A stretch of 64,000 nucleotides of DNA from Verrucomicrobiota bacterium (lineage in GTDB: Bacteria; Verrucomicrobiota; Verrucomicrobiia; Limisphaerales; UBA8199): the NCBI GenBank assembly GCA_012517205.1, contig JAAYVL010000022.1:1-64000 (forward strand), in the 5' to 3' direction. The notes under the pieces were generated by a model. It saw only the letters and a list, made by a program, of their open reading frames with translations, made no database searches and was not told where the DNA came from. How positions within the stretch are numbered: the first letter of the stretch is position 1; the number at the start of each line of letters is the position of its first letter. The translations under genes and the position numbers were made by a program. Positions 43,977-53,300 of this stretch are shown here, in pieces.

Positions 43977-44758
43977 TCGGCCGCCTCCCAGGCAATTTGC
44001 CGAAAGTCAAAGACCGGCCCTTCGGTGCAGGTTCGCTGGTATTCCCAGCCGCCGGCGGTCTTGATGGGGACCACACACGCCAGGCATACGCCGATGCCGC
44101 ATCCCATGTGCTGATCCAGCGAGAGTTCCGCCGGCAGGCCGTGCTCCGCCGCCAGCCGGCCGACGGCCCGCAGCATCGGCGTGGGGCCGCAGGCAAACAG
44201 TTTCCGCCCCGGCGCGCGCCGCTGGAGCTCGGCCCGCAAGGGCTCCGTCACCACGCCTTTCTCGCCGTGGCTGCCATCCTCGGTCGTCACGCGCACCTCC
44301 CAACCGAGCGCGCGAAACTCCGCCTCGCAAAGAATGTCAGCGCGCTGGCGTCCTCCCACGAATACCAGCCCCTTCCGGGGCGAGCGTTGCGCCAGCAGGT
44401 AGAGAGCGGCCATGCCGTAGCCCCCGGCGACCAGGAGGGGAATCTCGCCGTCCGGACGCGGCACCGTGAAGCCGTGGCCGAGCGGGCCGAGGAGGCTCAG
44501 TTCCTCGCCGGGCCGCATGCGCGCCAGCGCTTCGGTGCCCTGGCCGATGGTCTTGTAGAGCAAGGACAAGGTATCCCCCGCCACCTGGAAAACGCTGAAG
44601 GGCCGCCGCAGCAGCGCGTGCTTGAGGGGCAGAATCCGGACATGCACGAATTGCCCCGGTTGCACCCGGGGCGCAATCAGCGGGGCGCGCACCCGCAGGC
44701 GGAAGTAGGGGCCGGTGTCGCGCTCATTGGCGATAATCTGGGCGGTCTGCTCAACCAT
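43973..44758 (-). CDS. pyrK: Dihydroorotate dehydrogenase B, electron-transfer subunit
   Basis: 261 residues from the ATG at 44758 (MVEQTAQIIANERD); the frame is open to 44839 but that part is not family-like. Visible are the FAD site RRPFSVFQV, a glycine-rich NAD pocket GGYGMAALYLLA, and the 2Fe-2S cluster cysteines in HMGCGIGVCLACVV and RTCTEGPVF. It passes electrons from PyrD to NAD. It lies 3 bases past the end of shc in sequence but on the same strand downstream of it. Confidence 0.93.
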   Translation of the reverse strand: MVEQTAQIIANERDTGPYFRLRVRAPLIAPRVQPGQFVHVRILPLKHALLRRPFSVFQVAGDTLSLLYKTIGQGTEALARMRPGEELSLLGPLGHGFTVPRPDGEIPLLVAGGYGMAALYLLAQRSPRKGLVFVGGRQRADILCEAEFRALGWEVRVTTEDGSHGEKGVVTEPLRAELQRRAPGRKLFACGPTPMLRAVGRLAAEHGLPAELSLDQHMGCGIGVCLACVVPIKTAGGWEYQRTCTEGPVFDFRQIAWEAAE

Positions 44759-44835
44759 GGGCGCGCAAACGGGAGGCGGGGCGGTCCGGGCTTGTCCGGC
44801 GCACTGCTTCGGCGCGCGGGCCGCACCGCCGCGGG

Positions 44836-46827
44836 TCATGCCCGGCGGGCGGCGCTGTCGGGCGCCAGCAGTTGGCGATAAGTGGCCAGCGCCAGCAGCG
44901 GCCAGGAGTTTCGATACATGTCATATTTGAGGTAGAATACCTTCGGGAAGCCCGTGCCGGTGGTTTCATGCTCAGTCCAGGAGCCATCGGCATTTTGCGT
45001 GCGGACCAGGTATTCGATTCCCCGCTGGAGGCTGGGGCGTTCCGGGTCGCCAAAGGCGCAAAGCCCCATCACCGCCCAGGCGGTCTGCGAGGCGGTGCTG
45101 GGGCCCTGGCCTTTGAAGACGGGGTCGTCGTAGGTGTTGCAGCGCTCCCCCCAACCGCCGTCCTCGTGCTGCACGCTCTCCAGCCAGTCCCGGGCCTTGA
45201 GCAGCCACGGCTGGCGCATATCCAGGTTCAGGGCCCGCAGCCCGCGCAGCACCTGCCAGGTGCCGTAGATATAATTGACCCCCCAGCGGCCGTACCACGA
45301 GCCGTCTTCCTCCTGCCGCTCGCGAATGAACCGCAGCGCCCGCTGCACCTGGGGATGCTCCACGCTCCAGCCTTCGTAGCCGAGCAACTCCAGGATGCGC
45401 GCCGTGATGTCGGCGCATTCGGGATCCAGCATGGCGTTATGGTCGGCAAAGGGAACCTTTTCGAGCACGCCCTTGGTGCAGTCCTTGTCGAAAGCCGCCC
45501 AGCCGCCGTCCTTGCATTGGAAGGTCATCATCCAGGTCAGGCCCCGTTGGAAACATTCGTCACGTTTCTGCCGGTCGTCTGTCGCCACCAGCCGCAGCGC
45601 CAGCAGCACCATCGCTGTGTCATCCACGTCCGGGTTCCACTTGTTGTCGAACTCGAACACCCACCCGCTGGGCTCGACCTTGGCCGGGTTCTTGTAAATC
45701 CAGTCCCCGCGGAAGCGGATTTCCCGGGCCATCAGCCACTCGGCGGCGCGTTTCAACGCCGGGTGATCCGCGGGCACACCGGATTCACGCAGACAGATGC
45801 TGACAATGGCAGTATCCCAGACCGGCGACAGGCAAGGCTCGATGCGGACGCTCTGCTCGGTTTCGTGCTCGAGTTTCTTTAATTCCGCCGCCGCCCGCAC
45901 CACCTGCGGGTGGTCGTCCGGGTAGCCCAGCGCTTTGAGGGCGATGAGGGAATTGAGCATCGCCGGGAAGATCGCCCCCAGGCCATCCGACCCCTCGAAC
46001 CGTTCCAGCATCCACTGTTCGGCCTTGCGCAACGCCCGCTTGCGGAAGGGATGGATTCCGTGCTGCGCGAACCATTCCGCGAACTTGTGCACCCGGTCCA
46101 GCCAGAGAAAGAAGTTGCGCCACGTAATCCGTTCCGGGTCGGGCGCCAGCGCCAGGTCGCGCCCGTGGATGCCCTCCGGGTAAAGCTCGTCCAGTTTGAC
46201 CCCGCTCTTCAGTTTGCGGGTGGGCTTGAAATGATTGATGATCGCCAGCGGCACGAACATCGAGCGGCTCCAGGAGCTCATCTCGTTGAAGTTCACGTAG
46301 AACCATTTGCCGATCAGGATCACTTCGCAGGGGATGGTCGGCACGTACTCCCAGGGAAACAGCCCCAGCAAGGCCAGGTACAGCTTGGAAAAGGTGTTCA
46401 TGCGCGGCACCCCCCCGAGGTTGACCGCCACCTCGCGGGCGCGCAGCATGCGGGGGTCGGTGACGGGCACCCCGGCCAGCTTGAGCGCGAGATACGCCTT
46501 GACGGTCGCGTTCACCTCCGCCGGGCCGCCGTGGTAGATATTCCACCCGCCGTCGGGCAGTTGCTTGGAAAAGATGTGGTTGACCGCCTTGCGCTCCCAT
46601 TGCGGGTCCACCTGGCCGTTCCAATGATGATAGGCCACCATGTCCGAGACCAGCGTGGCATCCACCAGCAACTCGCCGATCCAGTAACCCTCGGCTTTCT
46701 GCTCGCCGAGCAAATACCGCTGCGACCGCTCAATGGCGGCTTCCAACTCGACCCGAGGCTTGAACCCGAAGTCTGTTTGACGCGGGTTTCCCTCAGCACG
46801 GCTTTGGCGAAGCGATGCTACTTCCAT
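44836..46827 (-). CDS. shc: Squalene-hopene cyclase
   Basis: 663 residues. It cyclises squalene to hopene, the base of hopanoids that stiffen bacterial membranes. The catalytic DVDDTA motif is at about 400-405, and several QW repeats are seen: QLPDGGWNIY (about 89-98), CKDGGWAAFDKD, EEDGSWYGRWG, HEDGGWGE and NADGSWTE. The GPSTASQTAWA block is also typical. The length fits the family, and the protein sits on the inner membrane. No hpn genes are adjacent; the downstream pyrK gene suggests chance neighbours. Confidence 0.94.
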   Translation of the reverse strand: MEVASLRQSRAEGNPRQTDFGFKPRVELEAAIERSQRYLLGEQKAEGYWIGELLVDATLVSDMVAYHHWNGQVDPQWERKAVNHIFSKQLPDGGWNIYHGGPAEVNATVKAYLALKLAGVPVTDPRMLRAREVAVNLGGVPRMNTFSKLYLALLGLFPWEYVPTIPCEVILIGKWFYVNFNEMSSWSRSMFVPLAIINHFKPTRKLKSGVKLDELYPEGIHGRDLALAPDPERITWRNFFLWLDRVHKFAEWFAQHGIHPFRKRALRKAEQWMLERFEGSDGLGAIFPAMLNSLIALKALGYPDDHPQVVRAAAELKKLEHETEQSVRIEPCLSPVWDTAIVSICLRESGVPADHPALKRAAEWLMAREIRFRGDWIYKNPAKVEPSGWVFEFDNKWNPDVDDTAMVLLALRLVATDDRQKRDECFQRGLTWMMTFQCKDGGWAAFDKDCTKGVLEKVPFADHNAMLDPECADITARILELLGYEGWSVEHPQVQRALRFIRERQEEDGSWYGRWGVNYIYGTWQVLRGLRALNLDMRQPWLLKARDWLESVQHEDGGWGERCNTYDDPVFKGQGPSTASQTAWAVMGLCAFGDPERPSLQRGIEYLVRTQNADGSWTEHETTGTGFPKVFYLKYDMYRNSWPLLALATYRQLLAPDSAARRA

Positions 46828-46974
46828 CCGCTTATCCTGCCCAGTCCAGAGGCGGGTGTAAAGCTTTCATTCGCCCGCGCTGATCGGCGGCGCCCCAACC
46901 GCGGCCCCTTTGCGCCCGCCGCGGGCGGCCGGGAGCAACCGGAGCGCGCGGCCCACCTCCGGCCATCAGCCCGC

Positions 46975-47865
46975 TCAACGGTAGCGCAGGCTGCTGAGGT
47001 AGCCCCAGGCAATGCCCATCACCAGGCCCCCCGCATGGGCCGCATTGGCCACGTGCGGCACGATGGGCGTGAAACAGGCGAAGAACCAGATGATCATCAT
47101 CGTCAGCGTCGTGGGATGCAGATACAGGCCGGACCCGGGATCAAATTTGCCCCGCATCCAAATGTAGCCCAACAGCCCATAGACCACCCCCGACATGCCG
47201 CCAAACACCGGCCCCCCGAACCAGAATTGCACCAGGTTCGATACCACCGCCAGCCCCAGCACAAGGCGGGCCAGCATGCCCGTGGACTGCCGCCCCTCAA
47301 TCATGCTCCCCAAATCGTGCAGCCACAGCAGGTTGAAGAGTATGTGGAGCAGGTTGAAATGAATGAAGATCGGCGTCACCAGCCGCCACACCTGGCCCTG
47401 GAGGACTTCTGGCAGACCCGCCCCGGCGGAGCCCCCGGCAACGAAGTTCCGGATGAACAGCCCCTGAATCGGCCGGAAATCCTTGCCCATGCCGGACAAA
47501 ATGAAAACCGTGACGCTGATGACCATCAGCGCAAAAGTCAGCGGCCCGAACCCGTAGGCGGTCGGTGCTTGAAAGAGATGCCGCCGTTCCTGCTGTTTCT
47601 TGCGATACCCGGCCTCGCGTTTCTCGGCCTCGGCGCGCCGGTCAGCCGCCTCCCGGGCCTGGGCGCGGTATTGCGGATCGGCGGGATTGCTGCGGAACTC
47701 GGTCAGCAGCCGCTCCGCATCCTGGATCTGATCCTCGTCCGCCACCCAAATGCCCCAGCCCTCCGCGGGCTCGAACTCGAGCTGCGTCTCGATTTGCCGG
47801 ACATAGAGAAAATCCGCAAACGTGCGGGCGGCCTTTTCCTCCGCCAGGTAGCCGATTAAACGCAT
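46975..47865 (-). CDS. Rhomboid-family intramembrane serine protease
   Basis: 296 residues. An N-terminal cytosolic domain of about 100 residues resembles that of GlpG. Six hydrophobic helices follow. FIHFNLLHILFNLLWLHDLG is the conserved helix-2 segment, FGGMSGVVYG holds the catalytic Ser (about 225), and NAAHAGGLVMG the catalytic His (about 277). Rhomboids cut transmembrane segments inside the lipid bilayer. Substrate unknown. It is 36 bases downstream of the phosphoesterase gene on the same strand. Confidence 0.9.
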   Translation of the reverse strand: MRLIGYLAEEKAARTFADFLYVRQIETQLEFEPAEGWGIWVADEDQIQDAERLLTEFRSNPADPQYRAQAREAADRRAEAEKREAGYRKKQQERRHLFQAPTAYGFGPLTFALMVISVTVFILSGMGKDFRPIQGLFIRNFVAGGSAGAGLPEVLQGQVWRLVTPIFIHFNLLHILFNLLWLHDLGSMIEGRQSTGMLARLVLGLAVVSNLVQFWFGGPVFGGMSGVVYGLLGYIWMRGKFDPGSGLYLHPTTLTMMIIWFFACFTPIVPHVANAAHAGGLVMGIAWGYLSSLRYR

Positions 47866-47901
47866 GCCGTTGGAAGCGGGGCCCGGGCCGAAGGCCGGGC
47901 G

Positions 47902-48813
47902 CTACGCGGCCCGCCACTTCAGCTCGACGACCTGCCCGTGCGCGCGGTGCGCGGGATCCATGCTCCGCAATTCGAGCCGCATCCCGCGCCGCTTCAAGGT
48001 CGCCAGCACCCACCCGGAAGGGTCTTCCGGGCGGAAGACATAGCCCAGCGCCGGCAGGTTGATCAGGTGAATGCCGCTGGGGTCCTGCTCCACGTGCCAG
48101 GAGTGGGTGTGGCCGTAGATATACGCCTTCACCTGTTTGCGCGGGCGGATGATGTTCAAAAACGCCTCCGAATCCTTGAGGTCGCTGCGTTTTGCCGTCG
48201 TGCCCACATTATGGTGAGCCAGGATTAACGTGGGCTTTTTCGGATGGTCGTCCAGCGTCCGGGCCAGCCAATCCAACTGCTCCGGCCCCAGCAATCCGGG
48301 CGTGGACAGGGTCTTTTCGAGCGAGTCCAGGATAATCCAGTTCACGCGCGGCGTCGGCAGCAGCGCAACCTGCCGGTCGGCCAGCGGTCGCGGGGGCGCG
48401 CCCCCGGCTTCCAGGACCGCCCGGAAACGCTCGCGGTTATCATGGTTGCCCATGGCGATGTAGACCGGGACCTGTCCCTGCCGCAACGGCTGCAACAGGC
48501 GCGCCAGGTGCTCATAATCCACGGATTGCCCGCTGTTAAAGGCGCAATCGCCGGTGATGATGACCCCCGCCGGGCGCTTGCGCAGGGCCAGCACCTCGCG
48601 CGTGGCCTGGGTGAAATGATCCGTCATGTTGATCCCGCGCTGAACCATGCTGGCATCCGCGGACAGGTGGATGTCGGACAGCAGCGCCCAGACATTCGGG
48701 TCCCGGCGTTGGGACGCGGCCAACAGCTCCGGCGCCAGCACCAGCGCCGCGCTGCCAACCAGGGTGCGAACGAGAAACTCACGACGTGAAAGAGCAGGCA
48801 AATGTTTCGACAT
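47902..48813 (-). CDS. Tat-exported calcineurin-like metallophosphoesterase
   Basis: 303 residues. The N-terminus has SRREFLVRTLVGSAALVLA, a twin-arginine signal. The five metal-binding blocks are SDIHLS (about 47), TGDCAFNSG, MGNHDNRERF, LAHHNVGT and GHTHSWHVE. Such enzymes hydrolyse phosphoesters outside the cytoplasm; the specific substrate is unknown. It is divergent from lepB, with 124 bases between starts. Confidence 0.88.
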   Translation of the reverse strand: MSKHLPALSRREFLVRTLVGSAALVLAPELLAASQRRDPNVWALLSDIHLSADASMVQRGINMTDHFTQATREVLALRKRPAGVIITGDCAFNSGQSVDYEHLARLLQPLRQGQVPVYIAMGNHDNRERFRAVLEAGGAPPRPLADRQVALLPTPRVNWIILDSLEKTLSTPGLLGPEQLDWLARTLDDHPKKPTLILAHHNVGTTAKRSDLKDSEAFLNIIRPRKQVKAYIYGHTHSWHVEQDPSGIHLINLPALGYVFRPEDPSGWVLATLKRRGMRLELRSMDPAHRAHGQVVELKWRAA

Positions 48814-48937
48814 GGTCTCTTCCTACCGCCGCCCGCCGGGTGACTCAAGCCAAAACGTTGAGGAACCCGCCGGAAATCTTTTTCGGGCTTGCCCGGGCGG
48901 CGGAACCGGCCCACTCTTGCCCCATCGCTTTTTTGGC

Positions 48938-49462
48938 ATGGCAACCAGCAACGAGGCAAAGACCGCGCCCGGTTGGGGGCAGCGCGCGCTCATCGGGCGC
49001 CATCCCCGGCGCACGCTGGTCCGCATTATCCTGCTGGCCATCACCTCGCTGATCCTCTTCCGCTACGTGCTCCTGCCCGTGCGCGTAAGCGGCGGAAGCA
49101 TGCTGCCGACGTACAAAGAAAACGGCGTCAACTTCGTCAACCGCCTGGCGTACCTGTTCCACGAACCCCGGCGCGGGGATGTCGTCGCCGTCCGCCTGCT
49201 GGCGGGCGCGCACCGGCTGTACCTGAAACGGATCGTCGGCCTGCCGGGTGAAACCGTGGCCTTCCACCACGGCCGGCTGTTGATCAACGGCCAGCCGCTG
49301 GCCGAACCCTACGTCAAGTTCCCCTGCGACTGGAATCAGAACCCCGTCCCGGTCGGGCCGGACCAATACTACCTGGTCGGAGACAACCGGGACAATCCCC
49401 GGGAAGGACACGAGCAGGGCCGCGCGGCGCGCGCGCTCATCATCGGCAAAGTGCTCCTGTAA
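48938..49462 (+). CDS. lepB: Signal peptidase I
   Basis: 174 residues from MATSNEAKTAPGWG. One membrane helix (about 28-46) is followed by the catalytic Ser in GGSMLPTYKENG (about 54) and the catalytic Lys in YLKRIVGLPGETV (about 97). VGDNRDNPREG is box E. It cleaves Sec and Tat signal peptides on the outer face of the inner membrane, which suits a genome rich in exported proteins. It is compact compared with E. coli LepB and resembles Gram-positive SipS. A small anchored protein gene starts four bases after its stop. Confidence 0.92.
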   Translation: MATSNEAKTAPGWGQRALIGRHPRRTLVRIILLAITSLILFRYVLLPVRVSGGSMLPTYKENGVNFVNRLAYLFHEPRRGDVVAVRLLAGAHRLYLKRIVGLPGETVAFHHGRLLINGQPLAEPYVKFPCDWNQNPVPVGPDQYYLVGDNRDNPREGHEQGRAARALIIGKVLL

Positions 49463-49466
49463 AATC

Positions 49467-49973
49467 ATGAAAGAATGGACGATCCGCATCCTGCTGGTGG
49501 CGGCCCTGGCCGCGCTGGGGATCTGGGGCTGGCGCACGCTTCATCCCGACCCGGAACAGGTCATCCGGCGCCAGCTCCAGGAGATGGCCAAAGCCGCATC
49601 GTTCACCGCGGAGCAGGGGCTGGCCGCCCAGGCCTGGTACGCCAGTTCGCTCCCCGAGTTCCTGGCCCTGGATATTGAAGTGACGCTGCGCGTGCCCGGA
49701 GTCCCGGCTACCTTGAGCGGGCGGGACGAAGTGATGCAGTTGCTGACGGTCTCCCGCCGGGTTTGCCGCAGCCTTCGCCTCCGCTTGCCCGACCTCAAAA
49801 TCAGCCTTGCCCCGGACCGGACAATGGCCGAGGTTTATGCCACGGGTGAAGCCGACGTGACCTATGCATCCGGCGAGAAGGCGTCTTTCTTGCAGGAACT
49901 GCGCCTGCGCCTGGTCAAGGTCAAGCAAGGCTGGATTGTCCAGCAGGTCGAGACGGTAAAAACGCTTACCTAA
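49467..49973 (+). CDS. Small membrane-anchored NTF2-like protein, unknown function
   Basis: 168 residues. An N-terminal anchor (about 5-22, TIRILLVAALAALGIWGW) precedes a domain with a helix-strand pattern like the SnoaL/NTF2 fold (AQAWYASSLPEFLALDIEV, then LSGRDEVMQLLTVSRRV, then AEVYATGEADVTYASGE). No catalytic residue is obvious. It starts four bases after lepB, probably in the same message, and overlaps the convergent rnr end by eight bases. It could be an accessory to secretion, but this rests on position only. Confidence 0.7.
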   Translation: MKEWTIRILLVAALAALGIWGWRTLHPDPEQVIRRQLQEMAKAASFTAEQGLAAQAWYASSLPEFLALDIEVTLRVPGVPATLSGRDEVMQLLTVSRRVCRSLRLRLPDLKISLAPDRTMAEVYATGEADVTYASGEKASFLQELRLRLVKVKQGWIVQQVETVKTLT

Positions 49974-52164
49974 GGCGGCGATTTGCCGGGGGACCGCCGG
50001 CCCTGGAAACAGGGGGTGCCTTTCCCGACGGTTTCCCCGGCTTCGGCCGCCGCTCCCGGGCCGGCTCCGCCAGTTGAAAATCCACCTGGCGCTGGCCGGT
50101 GTCCACTTTCGCCACCCGCACCTCCACCGTGTCGCCCAGCTTTAGCCCGCGCCGCGCACCGCGCCGGGGCGGCCGGCCCCGCTGGGCGTCGGGCGGCCCA
50201 TCGCCGGCCCCCGCGCCTGCGGCCGGCACCAGCCCGCTTAGCCCCAGCCCCGGCACATCCACCCGGCATCCGAAGCTCCGCACCTCGATCACCCGGGCCT
50301 CGTAGTGCTCCCGGTGCGCGGATTGAAGCTGCGCCGCCAGAAACGCGAACAGCTTCGCCTCCCGGCTGTCGCGCTCCGCGTCATCGGAATTGCGCTCGGT
50401 CGCGGAAAGATGCTCCGCCATTTCCGGGAGCGGCCGGGCCGCCACGGGCCGCCCCGGCGGCCCCAACAGCGCCCGGTGAACCACCAGGTCCGCGTAGCGC
50501 CGGATCGGCGAGGTGAAGTGCGTGTAATCCGGCTTGGCCAAACCGTAATGCCCGAGCGGCTCGACCGCGTAGCGCGCGCGCGGGAGCGACTTCAGGAACC
50601 CGATCTTGAGCGCCGGGCCGATCGGCAGCGTCGCGAGCCGCGCCAGCAGCTTCTGCGCCTCGCGCCGGTTCGACAGCCGGCCGCAGGGAATATGCTGGCT
50701 CCGCACTTCCTGGCGAAACTCCTCGAGCCGCGCCTCCTCCGGCGGCTCGTGGACGCGGTAAATCGCCGGGCCCGGCCGGGCCCGCAGCCGCCCGGCCGCC
50801 GCCTCGTTGGCCAGCAGCATGTATTCTTCGATGAGCTGGTGCGCGCTGTCGCTCGCCTCCCGCTCCAGGCGCAGCACCCGCCCGTGCGCATCCAGCCGGA
50901 TCTTGAGCTCCGGGAAATCGAGCTCCAGCGCCCCCGCCTGGAATCGCGCCCGGCGGATTTTCCCGGCCAGCGCATGCGCGTCGTGCAGCATCTGCTCCAG
51001 CGGGTTGCGGGGCGGACGCGCCAGCAGGGCCAGCACCTCGCCGTAATCATACCGGCGCTGCGAGCGGATCACCGCGGAATAAAACCGCGTCGCGCGCACC
51101 CGCCCGTCCGCCGTGAGCAGAAACTCCGCGCATTGGGTCAGCCGCTCCACCTGGGGCTTGAGCGAACACAACTCCTCGCTCAGCGCCGCGGGCAGCATCG
51201 GCACCACCCGGTCCACCAGGTACGTCGAGTTCCCCCGCCGGGCCGCCTCCTCGTCCAGCGCGCTGCCGGGCCGCACGTAATGCGACACATCGGCGATATG
51301 CACCCACAGCTTCCACTGTCCCGCCCCGGCGCGCTGCAGGCAGATGGCATCATCAAAGTCTTTCGCGTCGGACGGGTCTATGGTGATGACCGGGTGCGCG
51401 CGGCAATCCACCCGCCCGGCCCGGTCCGCCGGCGTCACTTCCCGCCCCAGCGCCTGCGCCTCCGCCAGAACCTTCCGGGGGAAATGCAAGGGCAACTGGT
51501 ACTGGCGGATGACCGAAAGCATGTCCACTCCCGCGGCGTCCGGCGGCCCCAGCACCTCGATGACCTCGCCCGCCGGCCCGGCCTGGCGCGGCGTCCACTC
51601 CCCCAAACGCACGACAACCTTATCGTTGACCCGCGCCGGGCGCCCGGTCTGGCGCGGCGGCGGCACGTGAATCTCGTGGCCGATGCGCGGGTCATCCGGA
51701 AGCACGTAGAAGGATTGCCGGTTCCGCCGCAGCGTGCCGACTAATTGAGTGCGCGCCCGCTCCAGGACGCGCACGACCCGGCCGGCCGCCTCTTTTGCGC
51801 CCGTTCTCCGCGCCCGCGGCGGAGCGCCCTCCCGCCGCACCAGCACCCGGTCCCCATGCAGGGCCGGCGCCGTTGCCGGGCCGGGAATGCGAATGACCGG
51901 GATCCGGGGATCGTCCGCCTCCAAAAAACCCGTTCCCTGCCGGTTCATCCGAATGCGCCCCGGCACCAGTTCCGCCGCCCGCGGCAGCGTATAGCGGTTG
52001 CCCGGCCGGTTGCGCATGATTTGGCCGTTCCGCTCCATGCGCGCCAGCAGGCGCGCCAGGTCTTCCCGGCGATCGCGGCGGAAACCCAGCCGCGCCCGCA
52101 ATTCGGCGACATTCAGCGGCGCGGAGTTGGCCCGGCCAAGCAGGGATAAAATCTTCTCTTCCAT
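49966..52164 (-). CDS. rnr: Ribonuclease R
   Basis: 732 residues. An N-terminal winged helix (about 1-60) and cold-shock domains are followed by the RNB catalytic domain with DPSDAKDFDDAI (about 268-279), the magnesium site, and HFTSPIRRYADLVVHRALLG. A C-terminal S1 domain contains an inserted Gly/Pro/Arg-rich linker (about 655-685) before a basic tail. RNase R degrades structured RNA 3' to 5' and takes part in rRNA and tmRNA quality control. The ATG at 52164 gives the standard N-terminus. Confidence 0.93.
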   Translation of the reverse strand: MEEKILSLLGRANSAPLNVAELRARLGFRRDRREDLARLLARMERNGQIMRNRPGNRYTLPRAAELVPGRIRMNRQGTGFLEADDPRIPVIRIPGPATAPALHGDRVLVRREGAPPRARRTGAKEAAGRVVRVLERARTQLVGTLRRNRQSFYVLPDDPRIGHEIHVPPPRQTGRPARVNDKVVVRLGEWTPRQAGPAGEVIEVLGPPDAAGVDMLSVIRQYQLPLHFPRKVLAEAQALGREVTPADRAGRVDCRAHPVITIDPSDAKDFDDAICLQRAGAGQWKLWVHIADVSHYVRPGSALDEEAARRGNSTYLVDRVVPMLPAALSEELCSLKPQVERLTQCAEFLLTADGRVRATRFYSAVIRSQRRYDYGEVLALLARPPRNPLEQMLHDAHALAGKIRRARFQAGALELDFPELKIRLDAHGRVLRLEREASDSAHQLIEEYMLLANEAAAGRLRARPGPAIYRVHEPPEEARLEEFRQEVRSQHIPCGRLSNRREAQKLLARLATLPIGPALKIGFLKSLPRARYAVEPLGHYGLAKPDYTHFTSPIRRYADLVVHRALLGPPGRPVAARPLPEMAEHLSATERNSDDAERDSREAKLFAFLAAQLQSAHREHYEARVIEVRSFGCRVDVPGLGLSGLVPAAGAGAGDGPPDAQRGRPPRRGARRGLKLGDTVEVRVAKVDTGQRQVDFQLAEPARERRPKPGKPSGKAPPVSRAGGPPANRRLR

Positions 52165-52245
52165 TTCAGGTGATTAGCCCCAGGTGAGGTGTCGGCGCGC
52201 AAAATGCACGGCGGCAGCCCCGCTGTCCAGCTTAATTGCGGCCGC

Positions 52246-52881
52246 TTAACCGACCCGCTTCGCCGCCGGCGGGTGCCGCCGCGACACAAACAGGCTGCCC
52301 GCCAGGTAAAACCGCAGCGGCGCGTCCGCCGCCTTTTTCAAGCCCACCCGCACCGTGGTGATCATGGGGCCTCGTTTCCGGCGAAATTCTGCCACCGCCG
52401 GGTTTCGGGCCACAAACAACGCCGCCGCCGCGTCGCACAAATCAACGCCGTCCAGCCCCCGGTCAATAGCCATCGCCTGGCACAGCTTGCCGGGGCCGCT
52501 GGTCAATTCCCGCGCACTCTCGGCCGACCGGTGCTCACGCATAAAGTCCTCTCCAAAAGCAACTTCCACCGCGCGAATCAGCACCGCTTCGGCGACCCCC
52601 GCCGGCTGGCAAACCACGTTGGCGCAGAAATAATTGCCGTAAATCAAATACACATACCCATGCCCCGGCGCGCCGAACATTACGCGATTCCGCGCCGTCA
52701 GCCCTGCGGCGCCATGACAGGCGGGATCCCCCACCAAATACGCCTCCGTCTCGACAATCGCGCCTCCACACGCCCCGTTGGCTGTGTTGCGAATCAACCA
52801 ATGCCCCAGCAACGCCGGCGCGACCGTCCGGGCCGACGGCTCATAAAAACTCCGCGGGAGCGCCCGAAAACCATTCTTCAT
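52246..52881 (-). CDS. DNA-3-methyladenine glycosylase (AAG/MPG family)
   Basis: 211 residues from MKNGFRALPRSFYEPSARTV. The frame runs on to 53052 but enters repeat sequence. IVETEAYLVGDPACHG (about 41-56) contains the catalytic glutamate, and MFGAPGHGYVYLIYGNYFCA and LTSGPGKLCQAMAID are the other AAG signatures. It excises alkylated and deaminated purines in base-excision repair. Its upstream region carries composite repeat copy 2. Confidence 0.9.
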   Translation of the reverse strand: MKNGFRALPRSFYEPSARTVAPALLGHWLIRNTANGACGGAIVETEAYLVGDPACHGAAGLTARNRVMFGAPGHGYVYLIYGNYFCANVVCQPAGVAEAVLIRAVEVAFGEDFMREHRSAESARELTSGPGKLCQAMAIDRGLDGVDLCDAAAALFVARNPAVAEFRRKRGPMITTVRVGLKKAADAPLRFYLAGSLFVSRRHPPAAKRVG

Positions 52882-53019
52882 GCCCCGCCACTCTACGACC
52901 AAACCGCTTCCGCAACAACCCAACTCCTCCCGCAATCGCCCAACGAACTCCCCGCTCCCCCAATTCCGTCCCCGGACGCCATATCCCCGCGCCCGCCCCT
53001 TTCCACGCCCGTTCATCTC

Positions 53020-53300
53020 CGTTCCGCTCCCCTCCCGATACGCCGTGTACAAGGGGTGTACAAGGGATGCTCACCGGAAGTTCATAGGATTTTAGCTGGT
53101 ACACCCGATGGGCATCCCTTGTACACCCCTTGTACACGGGCAGGAGGCAGGTATGGTTTAGCCTGAAAAGACTGGAGTTATGTGATTGGGGAGGCAAAAC
53201 GGATGGAAAGACGGTTTGCAGGGCCAGGATTCAGTTCAGTGTCCAAAAAATGGACAGTATGGATAAGGGCAGAAAAGAGGAGCGGGTGATAGGGTAGGGT
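53020..53300. repeat. Composite repeat, copy 2 (hairpin + palindrome + TAGGGTAGGGT)
   Basis: The lead CCGTTCC then CCCCTCCC precedes a 93-base stem-loop (53045-53137) with perfect 26-base arms 53045-53070 and 53112-53137, identical to the arms of copy 1. The 41-base loop differs from copy 1 at seven positions. TGTCCAAAAAATGGACA follows at 53240-53256 and TAGGGTAGGGT at 53290-53300. The unit lies between the divergent glycosylase gene and a small membrane-protein gene. Conservation of separate parts with diverged sequence between them suggests selection on the parts and not a recent transposition. Confidence 0.85.
53240..53256. promoter_or_regulatory. Palindromic operator-like site TGTCCA-N5-TGGACA, copy 2
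   Basis: Same 6+6 dyad as at 16000-16016, here with an all-A spacer, 103 bases from the stem-loop end. It lies upstream of the small membrane-protein gene. Probably a binding site for a dimeric protein; identity unknown. Confidence 0.5.
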
